From contig URTG01000124.1 in the NCBI GenBank assembly GCA_900550705.1, forward strand, positions 1 to 5,538: a DNA stretch of 5,538 nt. Direction: 5' to 3'. Every line of letters begins with the position of its first letter. Position 1 is the first letter of the stretch. The notes below the pieces were generated by a model. The model was not told where the DNA came from, did no database searches, and saw only the letters and a program-made list of their open reading frames with translations. The stretch comes from an uncultured Eubacteriales bacterium (GTDB lineage: Bacteria; Bacillota; Clostridia; Oscillospirales; Oscillospiraceae). Of the stretch, positions 1-4,681 are shown one piece after another. The translations under genes and the position numbers were made by a program.

Positions 1-5
1 GCCTG

Positions 6-14
6 TGCTATAAT
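6..14 (+). promoter_or_regulatory. Extended -10 promoter for the sir2 operon
   Basis: TGCTATAAT gives a perfect TATAAT hexamer at 9-14 preceded by the extended -10 TG at 6-7. The -35 region lies beyond the left edge and cannot be judged. Transcription would start around 20-22, leaving a leader of about 47 nt before the ATG at 68. Confidence 0.7.
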
Positions 15-26
15 AGGGATAAAACC

Positions 27-44
27 CCCGCCTTCCCCGGCGGG
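27..44 (+). other. GC hairpin in the 5' leader
   Basis: CCCGCC (27-32) and GGCGGG (39-44) form a perfect 6-bp stem around a 6-nt loop. It lies between the -10 box and the ribosome binding site. No T-run follows, so it is not a terminator. It may stabilise the leader or be incidental in a GC-rich stretch. Confidence 0.35.
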
Positions 45-67
45 CAGAGAACAGGAGTGAGTGCACC

Positions 68-811
68 ATGACGGATCAGCTGTCCACCTTGCAGCAGTGG
101 ATCGACGAGAGCCGGTCCATCGTTTTTTTCGGCGGCGCGGGGGTGAGCACGGAATCGGGCATTCCCGACTTCCGCAGCACCGACGGGCTGTATCACCAGC
201 AGTACGACTACCCGCCGGAGGAGATCCTCAGCCGGACCTTTTTCGACGAGAGGCCGGAGGAATTTTTCCGCTTTTACCGCAGCAAAATGATCTGCGACAC
301 CGCCAGGCCCAACGCCGCCCACAAAAAGCTGGCGGAGCTGGAGGCGGCGGGCCGTCTGCGCTCCGTGGTCACCCAGAACATCGACGGGCTGCATCAGATG
401 GCGGGGTCCCAGCGGGTGTGGGAGCTTCACGGCTCCATCCACCGGAACTTCTGTATGCGGTGCGGCCGCCCCTATCCCCTGGCGGCGGTGCGGGACAGCG
501 AAGGGGTGCCCCGGTGCAGCTGCGGGGGCATCATCAAGCCCGACGTGGTGCTCTATGAGGAGTCCTTGGACGACCGGGTCATGGCCGGGGCGGTGCAGGA
601 CATTCAGCAGGCCGACCTGCTCATCATCGGCGGCACGTCGCTGGCCGTCTACCCGGCGGCGGGGCTGGTGCGGTATTACCGGGGCAGCCGCCTGGTGCTG
701 ATGAACAAGAGCGCCACGTCCTATGACCACTATGCGGACCTGCTGTTCACCGCCCCCATCGGCTCCGTGCTGGGGCAGGTTCAGGTCCATCCATGGGAGG
801 AGAGCGTATGA
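68..811 (+). CDS. NAD+-dependent protein deacylase, Sir2 family
   Basis: Sirtuin of 247 aa, the usual length for a compact bacterial Sir2. It should remove acetyl groups from protein lysines in the cytoplasm, consuming NAD+ and releasing nicotinamide and O-acetyl-ADP-ribose. Visible family motifs are the NAD-binding GAGVS loop (23-27) followed by GIPDFRS (31-37), TQNIDGLH (102-109), catalytic His121 in ELHGS, four zinc-ligand cysteines (Cys129, 132, 150, 152), KPDVVLYEE (157-165) and GTSL (189-192). Where E. coli CobB has its Tyr-x-x-Arg acyl-pocket pair, my alignment from memory puts Phe67 and Tyr70. This suggests a deacetylase rather than a desuccinylase, but that is inference. AGGAG at 53-57 lies 10 nt before the ATG. 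The stop overlaps the next gene's start (ATGA, 808-811), so the two genes are probably translationally coupled. The symbol (cobB/srtN-like) cannot be assigned with certainty. Confidence 0.95.
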   Translation: MTDQLSTLQQWIDESRSIVFFGGAGVSTESGIPDFRSTDGLYHQQYDYPPEEILSRTFFDERPEEFFRFYRSKMICDTARPNAAHKKLAELEAAGRLRSVVTQNIDGLHQMAGSQRVWELHGSIHRNFCMRCGRPYPLAAVRDSEGVPRCSCGGIIKPDVVLYEESLDDRVMAGAVQDIQQADLLIIGGTSLAVYPAAGLVRYYRGSRLVLMNKSATSYDHYADLLFTAPIGSVLGQVQVHPWEESV

Positions 812-1353
812 ACAGTATTTTGCATGAACAGCGCAGCAGCTGCATTGCCGCCGCCATTCTCACCATTTTCATGGGCGTTCTGCTGGTGGCCCGGCCGGGA
901 AGCTCGGTGCAGTTTTTGTGTATGCTGCTGGGGGGCACCGTGCTGGTCAGCGGCGTGATTTATATTCTGGGCTGGATCAGCCGCCGGTCGGCGGGGTATC
1001 CGGTGTTCTTCCTGCTGCCGGGAATTCTTCTGTGCGCCCTGGGAGGCTGGATGCTCACCCGGCCGGCTCAGCTGGTGATTTTGATCCAATATATCTTCGG
1101 TCTCATTCTGCTGCTCCACGGGCTGGTGGACGTGCAGGGGGCGCTGGCCCTGGCGGGGCAGCGGTATGACCGGTGGTGGCTGGACCTGCTGCTGGCGGCG
1201 CTCACCGTTCTGCTGGGGGTGGTGATCCTGCTGAACCCCTTCGGCGCCTTCGCCTCCCTGGTGATCCTCATCGGCCTGTCCCTGGTGTTCGACGGGGTCA
1301 GCGATCTGTATATCATCTGGCGGCTCTCCCGGCTGTTCCAGTCCGGGGAATAA
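808..1353 (+). CDS. DUF308/HdeD-family integral membrane protein
   Basis: Protein of 181 aa, almost entirely hydrophobic, with about six membrane helices (roughly residues 10-28, 33-57, 64-84, 87-107, 122-142, 148-170). A helix ending in a small residue plus proline recurs three times: LLVARPG (25-31), WMLTRPA (81-87) and VILLNPFGA (139-147). This is the tandem helix-hairpin pattern of the HdeD/DUF308 family. E. coli HdeD is linked to acid resistance, but the role of clostridial members is unknown to me. An in-frame ATG at 793 exists, but the ATG at 808 is preferred because GGGAGGAG (795-802) is then at proper spacing and the start overlaps the sir2 stop. Co-transcription with sir2 is very likely; a functional link is only inferred from position. 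A hairpin terminator follows at 1423-1449. Confidence 0.85.
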   Translation: MNSILHEQRSSCIAAAILTIFMGVLLVARPGSSVQFLCMLLGGTVLVSGVIYILGWISRRSAGYPVFFLLPGILLCALGGWMLTRPAQLVILIQYIFGLILLLHGLVDVQGALALAGQRYDRWWLDLLLAALTVLLGVVILLNPFGAFASLVILIGLSLVFDGVSDLYIIWRLSRLFQSGE

Positions 1354-1384
1354 CGGAACTAGAAAATGCAGACTGTCGAAAAAG

Positions 1385-1411
1385 TCCTTCCGGCCAAAGG
1401 ATTCGGAAGGA
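1385..1411. other. Inverted repeat downstream of the DUF308 gene
   Basis: TCCTTCCG (1385-1392) and CGGAAGGA (1404-1411) are perfect 8-bp complements around an 11-nt loop. There is no T-run, so it is not a terminator by itself. Just before it, TGTCGAAAAAGT (1374-1385) matches 12 nt of the dispersed palindromic repeat found at 1455-1532 and 5479-5538, so this may be a decayed fragment of that element. Confidence 0.4.
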
Positions 1412-1422
1412 GGGATAGTTTG

Positions 1423-1449
1423 AAAGGGGACCATCAGGGTCCCCTTTTT
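1423..1449 (+). terminator. Rho-independent terminator of the sir2-DUF308 operon
   Basis: AAAGGGGACC (1423-1432) pairs perfectly over 10 bp with GGTCCCCTTT (1438-1447), with a 5-nt loop and a T-run at 1445-1449. It lies 70 nt after the DUF308 stop. The T-tail is short and partly inside the stem. Read on the opposite strand it has only three T's after the stem, so it is mainly a + strand terminator. Confidence 0.7.
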
Positions 1450-1454
1450 CTTAA

Positions 1455-1532
1455 ATCAGCAACATTTTAACGCAGTTAAAATGTTTGCAGCTTGTCGAAA
1501 AAGCGGCGAAGCCACTTTTTCGACAAGCTGAT
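1455..1532 (-). repeat. Palindromic dispersed repeat, copy A (two hairpins)
   Basis: This 78-bp unit is bounded by ATCAGC (1455-1460) and its complement GCTGAT (1527-1532). It holds two hairpins. The first has an 11-bp perfect stem, AACATTTTAAC (1461-1471) with GTTAAAATGTT (1475-1485), around GCA. The second has 20-bp arms (1488-1507 and 1511-1530) around GAA with a single mismatch (C1504 opposite A1514). Read from the - strand that mismatch becomes a G-U wobble. The reverse complement of 1471-1530 matches 5479-5538 at 58 of 60 positions. The size, symmetry and intergenic location resemble a REP/BIME-like or small MITE-like element. No coding potential is seen and no target-site duplication is obvious. 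Strand is assigned to match copy B written on +. Confidence 0.8.
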
Positions 1533-1568
1533 GACCTGTCCTTCCTAGTGAGGGACAGGTCATTTTTT
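1531..1568 (+). terminator. Second rho-independent terminator (+ strand)
   Basis: ATGACCTGTCC (1531-1541) pairs perfectly over 11 bp with GGACAGGTCAT (1553-1563), loop 11 nt, followed by a T-run that begins with the last stem base (1563-1568). It overlaps the edge of the palindromic repeat by 2 bp and ends just before the cls stop. It would stop + strand transcripts escaping the 1423-1449 terminator from running antisense into the cardiolipin synthase gene. The - strand has no T-run on its side, so it is not a clear terminator for cls. Confidence 0.75.
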
Positions 1569-1570
1569 GT

Positions 1571-3103
1571 CTACATCAGCGGCGCGAACACCCGGAGGAT
1601 GCTGCGGTAGAGCTGAAGCAGGATATTCAGATGCTTGAACTGCCGCAGGGTCACGGGCTGGGACTGGGCCATGGTCTGCTCAAAGTCCCGGCGGATGTCC
1701 TGGATACAGGGGGCCTCGCACAGCCACACGCCGTCCTCAAAGTGGAGAAACAGGCTGCGGTAGTCCAGATTCACCGTGCCCACGGTGGCAAAGCGGTCGT
1801 CCACCACAAAGTTCTTGGCGTGGAGGAAGCCGGGGGTGTACTCGTAGATCTTCACCCCGGCGTCCAGCAGGGGGGGATAGTGGGCCCGGGTGACCTCGAA
1901 CACATAGCGCTTGTCGGGGATATGGGGGGTGAGAATGCGGACATCCACCCCGGATTTGGCGGCGTTGCACAGGGCGGTGTTGGTGGCCACGTCGATGATG
2001 AGGTAGGGCGTGGTGATATAGATATACCGCCGGGCCTTGGAGATCATATTCAGATAGACCGACTGGCCCACCGCCTCGCGGTCCAGAGGGGTGTCGGTAT
2101 AGGGCTGGACGTAGCCCGTCCAGGGGCGGACGGGGCAGGGGACCGTGGGGCGGAAGGGGTCAAAATCCTCGGCGGGGCCGGGGGCGTAGTAGTTCCACAT
2201 ACTCAGGAACATCACCGCCATGGACCACACCGCGTCCCCCTCCAGACACAGGGCGGAGTCCTTCCAGTGGCCGAAGCGCTCCCGCACGTTGATATATTCG
2301 TCGGCCAGATTGATGCCGCCGGTAAAGCCCACCCGTCCGTCGATGATCATCAGCTTGCGGTGGTCCCGGTTGTTCAGCCGGAGGGTCATCACCGGCAGAA
2401 AGCGGTTGAACACCTGGCACTGGATGCCCTTGGCCCGGAGCGTGCTGTCATAGTCCCGGGGCAGGGTGAACATACAGCCCATGTCGTCATACATCACCCG
2501 GACCTCCACGCCCTGGGCGGCCTTGCGCTCCAGAACGGCCAGGATGCTGTCCCAGAACAGCCCGGGCTGGATGATGAAGTATTCCAGGAAGATATAGCGC
2601 TGGGCCTTCTCCAATTCCTCGAGCATCCGGGGAAAGGCCAGGTCGCCCAGGGGGAAGTAGCTCACCTCGGTGTTGGTGTAGGCCGGGCATTCGGCCACCG
2701 TTTCCAGGTAGTGGGCCTGCCCGGCGGCGTCGCCCCCAAGGGAGAGGAGGTCGTCGGCCTTGAAGTCCGGCTGGAGCACACGGCGGGAGGTATCCAGAAT
2801 ACTCTGCATGCGCCGCTGGGTGCGCCGGGGGATGTAGCCGTTGCCCACCAGCAGATAGAACACCCCGCCGAACACCGGGAAAGGCAGCACCACCAGCAGC
2901 CAGGCGATCTTATACGCCGGCTCCATCCGGCTGCATAGAATGGCCAGAGCCGCGGTGATGCTGGCCAGGATACAGCACCAGTAGAAGGCCTGGACGTGCT
3001 CGGAAAAGCGAAGGACGATGGAGAGCAGAAACGCGATCTGCGCCAGCAGGGCCAGCGCGCCCATCACCGAGCGGTGAAACAGAATGTACAGCAGTTTTTT
3101 CAA
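1571..3103 (-). CDS. cls: Cardiolipin synthase, phospholipase D superfamily
   Basis: Membrane-bound enzyme of 510 aa, the usual length for bacterial cardiolipin synthases, which join two phosphatidylglycerol molecules into cardiolipin and glycerol. The N-terminus has two membrane helices (about residues 13-31 and 38-57). A third hydrophobic segment (64-86) with the PxFGGVFYLLVG signature of the PLDc_N domain follows. Two catalytic HxKx4D motifs are intact: His248/Lys250/Asp255, then GFTGGINLADEY, and His428/Lys430/Asp435, then a GTVNLDYRS stretch (442-450). The start is TTG at 3103-3101, preceded by AAAGGAG (3116-3110) at good spacing; no in-frame ATG fits better. The metallophosphoesterase gene ends 27 nt upstream on the same strand, so the two probably share a transcript. 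No convincing intrinsic terminator is seen on the - strand downstream, only the palindromic repeat. Confidence 0.93.
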   Translation of the reverse strand: MKKLLYILFHRSVMGALALLAQIAFLLSIVLRFSEHVQAFYWCCILASITAALAILCSRMEPAYKIAWLLVVLPFPVFGGVFYLLVGNGYIPRRTQRRMQSILDTSRRVLQPDFKADDLLSLGGDAAGQAHYLETVAECPAYTNTEVSYFPLGDLAFPRMLEELEKAQRYIFLEYFIIQPGLFWDSILAVLERKAAQGVEVRVMYDDMGCMFTLPRDYDSTLRAKGIQCQVFNRFLPVMTLRLNNRDHRKLMIIDGRVGFTGGINLADEYINVRERFGHWKDSALCLEGDAVWSMAVMFLSMWNYYAPGPAEDFDPFRPTVPCPVRPWTGYVQPYTDTPLDREAVGQSVYLNMISKARRYIYITTPYLIIDVATNTALCNAAKSGVDVRILTPHIPDKRYVFEVTRAHYPPLLDAGVKIYEYTPGFLHAKNFVVDDRFATVGTVNLDYRSLFLHFEDGVWLCEAPCIQDIRRDFEQTMAQSQPVTLRQFKHLNILLQLYRSILRVFAPLM

Positions 3104-3108
3104 AATGC

Positions 3109-3116
3109 GCTCCTTT
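3109..3116 (-). promoter_or_regulatory. Ribosome binding site deciding the TTG start of cls
   Basis: AAAGGAGC on the - strand lies about 6-7 nt before the TTG at 3103, inside the 27-nt gap after the metallophosphoesterase stop. No ATG or GTG lies at suitable distance, so the TTG is the start. Confidence 0.75.
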
Positions 3117-3130
3117 CACCGGGGAGAGAG

Positions 3131-3589
3131 TCAGTCCAGCGCGTGCAGGGTGCAGTGAATTTGCCCGTCCTCGATGGTGATAAGCCCGTAGTGGGAGCGG
3201 GCGGGGCCGGGGTTCATCAACCACAGGCCGTCCTCCAGCTGGCGGCACAGGGGCTGGTGGGTGTGGCCAAACAGAAGAATGTCCGCCCCCACGGCCCGGG
3301 CCTCGGCGATGGCCAGGTCATAGGTGGACTTCACCTGCCACAGGTGGCCGTGGGACAGCAGGACCTTTTTCCCCGCCAGAGTGATCTGCTTCTTGGCGGG
3401 GGTGGTGGTCCAGCCGTCGCAGTTGCCGGGGACAATGCAGAAGGGAAGCTGGGGATAGCCGAAGGAGACCTCCTCCGCGTCGGACTCCAGATCCCCCAGG
3501 TGAATGACCTGGTCCGGGCGGTGGGTCTCAATGGCGGCAATCATGCCGGAAAGAGCGCGATGGGAGTCGGAAAAAACAAGAATTGTCAT
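3131..3589 (-). CDS. YfcE/MJ0936-type metallophosphoesterase
   Basis: Calcineurin-like phosphodiesterase of 152 aa from the ATG at 3589, typical for the small YfcE/MJ0936 group. These cytoplasmic enzymes use two metal ions to cleave phosphodiesters; the physiological substrate is generally unknown. All family motifs are present (numbering from this ATG): FSDSH with Asp8/His10, GDLE with Asp33, GNCD with Asn56, SHGH with His80/His82, and GHTHQP with His109/His111, followed by NPGPARSHYG. A GTG at 3598 is also in frame but has no ribosome binding site. The ATG at 3589 has AGGTGA (3600-3595) 5 nt upstream and is preferred. The gene is upstream of cls with a 27-nt gap and is divergent from the small-protein cluster across 62 nt. 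Confidence 0.9.
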   Translation of the reverse strand: MTILVFSDSHRALSGMIAAIETHRPDQVIHLGDLESDAEEVSFGYPQLPFCIVPGNCDGWTTTPAKKQITLAGKKVLLSHGHLWQVKSTYDLAIAEARAVGADILLFGHTHQPLCRQLEDGLWLMNPGPARSHYGLITIEDGQIHCTLHALD

Positions 3590-3651
3590 AGGAGTCACCT
3601 AACCATTCGAAGTGCATATACTGGATTGAACAAACATCGGGAGGGAATGTG
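3590..3651. promoter_or_regulatory. Divergent intergenic region with candidate promoter
   Basis: This 62-nt spacer must serve both the metallophosphoesterase-cls operon (-) and the small-protein cluster (+), unless one is reached from elsewhere. On + the best -10 is TATACT (3617-3622), with no good -35. On - only weak matches are seen, for example TTGTTC spaced 17 nt from TCGAAT. Ribosome binding sites for both genes lie at its ends (AGGTGA on -, 3600-3595; GGGAGGGA on +, 3639-3646). If both promoters are here they must overlap, which would make their firing mutually exclusive. Confidence 0.35.
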
Positions 3652-3915
3652 ATGGACAAAGCAAAACGGCCCAGCCCGGCCCAGGCGCTGAAGGAGCACC
3701 GGACGGCCCTGACCCAACTGGCCCGGTCGGGAGAGGCCCGGCAGCTGATGGAGCTGCTGAACCGCCAGGGTGGCGTGCAGCAGGCGGCCCAGGCCGCAGC
3801 GGCGGGGGACCCGGCGGCGCTGATGGACATGATGAACCGGCTGATGAGCACCGGCGAGGGGGCCGGACTGGTGGAGAAGCTGAGCAGTCAGGCCAAGCAG
3901 GCGGGGCTGGAGTAG
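3652..3915 (+). CDS. Small uncharacterised protein, first gene of cluster
   Basis: I recognise no function. It is 87 aa, soluble, predicted mostly helical and rich in Ala, Gln, Met and Leu, with no membrane segment, signal peptide or cysteine. The C-terminal half carries GDPAALMDMMNRLMSTGEG (53-71), followed by GLVEKLSSQA. Similar small proteins with a G-D-x-A-x-M-M pattern and a 'GEGAxLVEKLS'-like end are, as I recall, common in Oscillospiraceae as unnamed hypotheticals. The ATG at 3652 is chosen over the in-frame GTG at 3649 because GGGAGGGA (3639-3646) is then 5 nt away rather than 2. The second cluster gene follows after 42 nt. Confidence 0.75.
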   Translation: MDKAKRPSPAQALKEHRTALTQLARSGEARQLMELLNRQGGVQQAAQAAAAGDPAALMDMMNRLMSTGEGAGLVEKLSSQAKQAGLE

Positions 3916-3957
3916 CCCTCCGCCGGAGCGGGACGGCAGGGAGAGGGGGGACAGACC

Positions 3958-4341
3958 ATGGCCGAGCTGGAGGACAAACTGAACGCCATCCTGGGCAATC
4001 CGGAGGCCATGGGGCAAATCATGTCTCTGGCCCAGTCCCTCACCGGCGGAGCGGGGGGAGGCGCAGAACCGCCGCCGCCCCCTCCATCCCCGGCGGGGGG
4101 CAGTGACCTGGCCGCCCTGCTGGGCCAGGCGGACCCCCGGATGCTCCGGGTGGGGATGGAGGTCCTGCAGGCCTACCAGTCCGGCGAGGACAAGAGCATC
4201 GCCCTGCTGTCCGCCCTGCGCCCCTTCCTGAAGCCGGAGCACCAGGACCGAATCGACCGGGCGCTCCGCTGGACCCGCATGGCCCGGGTGCTCCGGGCCG
4301 CGCTGAACGCCCTGGGAAAGGAGGGGGAGGGGGACGTATAA
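3958..4341 (+). CDS. Small proline-linker protein, second gene of cluster
   Basis: Uncharacterised, 127 aa. An N-terminal helical part (1-28, with LGNPEAMGQIMSLAQSL) is joined by a Gly-rich stretch and six consecutive prolines (38-43) to a second helical part. That part contains LLSALRPFLKPEHQDRIDRA (83-102) and a basic end (WTRMARVLR, 105-113). There is no membrane segment or signal peptide. The pattern 'ALxPxLxPExQxRxDRA' is one I recall from clostridial hypothetical proteins lying next to proline-rich small membrane proteins, without a known role. The ribosome binding site is the purine run at 3939-3950, about 7 nt before the ATG. The last codons, GAC GTA TAA, overlap the proposed ACG start of the next gene (4334), which implies coupled translation. 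Confidence 0.75.
   Translation: MAELEDKLNAILGNPEAMGQIMSLAQSLTGGAGGGAEPPPPPPSPAGGSDLAALLGQADPRMLRVGMEVLQAYQSGEDKSIALLSALRPFLKPEHQDRIDRALRWTRMARVLRAALNALGKEGEGDV
4317..4333 (+). promoter_or_regulatory. Strong ribosome binding site before an ACG start
   Basis: AAAGGAGGGGGAGGGGG lies inside the 3' end of the second cluster gene. Its GGAGG core is about 9 nt before ACG at 4334-4336, normal initiation spacing. No ATG, GTG or TTG lies at suitable distance in the third gene's frame: upstream it is open only back to a TGA at 4304-4306, and the next in-frame GTG is at 4376. Confidence 0.6.
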
Positions 4342-4681
4342 CCGTTATATCCCGGAGGACGCCGCTTATACCCAGGTGGAGCCGCCGCCCCCGCCGCCGC
4401 CCAACCCGGGCGGCCCGTCCGCCGGAGGAAGGGCCGGGGGCGGAAACGACCTGCTCTCCACCCTTTTGTCCGGCGGGGGGCTGTCCGCCCTGAAGCGGCG
4501 GCTGCGCCTGGACCGGATGGACGCGGGGGAGCTGCTGCTGCTCCTGCTGGTCCTCTACCTGCTGGTGGAGGGGGAGGAGCTGGAGCCGCTGCTGGCGGTG
4601 GGCCTTCTGCTGGTCTTCTGCCTGCTGGAGGGGGGAGAAAACACAGCCGGGGACGGTCAGTCGCCGCCCCCGGGGGATTAA
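4334..4681 (+). CDS. Small proline-rich putative membrane protein, likely ACG start
   Basis: Uncharacterised, 115 aa if started at ACG 4334. The N-terminus (M)YNRYIPEDAAYTQVE leads into seven prolines (17-23) and a Gly-rich linker. A short basic helix (KRRLRLDR, 54-61) follows, then two leucine-rich hydrophobic segments (66-80 and 83-99) separated by acidic GEELE, then a polar Pro-rich tail. A conventional start is only available at GTG 4376, which would remove YNRYIPEDAAYTQ and has no properly spaced ribosome binding site (GGAGG at 4354-4358 is about 17 nt away). A 'MYNRYIP'-like N-terminus is one I remember in related clostridial proteins, supporting the upstream start. The hydrophobic pair could form a membrane hairpin or a self-associating helix bundle; this is inference. 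The stop shares bases with the convergent gene's stop. Confidence 0.7.
   Translation, partial: TYNRYIPEDAAYTQVEPPPPPPPNPGGPSAGGRAGGGNDLLSTLLSGGGLSALKRRLRLDRMDAGELLLLLLVLYLLVEGEELEPLLAVGLLLVFCLLEGGENTAGDGQSPPPGD

Noticed and set aside
8..790. A 260-codon open frame on the - strand, antisense to sir2
   Set aside because: The + strand frame has every sirtuin motif; the antisense frame is Pro/Arg/His-rich with no domain.
1455..1532. CRISPR repeat or insertion-sequence remnant
   Set aside because: Only one unit at this place, no regular spacers, no transposase reading frame, and no clear target-site duplication.
1631..2938. A 435-codon open frame on the + strand, antisense to cls
   Set aside because: It lies wholly within a clear two-HKD cardiolipin synthase on the - strand, has a His/Gly/Val-rich composition typical of GC-rich reverse-frame shadows, and shows no recognisable domain.
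3595..4242. A 215-codon open frame on the - strand across the divergent spacer and first two small genes
   Set aside because: It has a Leu/Gln/His/Arg-rich shadow composition, and the + strand genes there have good ribosome binding sites and protein-like helices.
4376..4378. GTG as start of the third small gene
   Set aside because: The nearest GGAGG is about 17 nt upstream, and the open frame continues upstream through a protein-like N-terminus to a well-spaced ribosome binding site.
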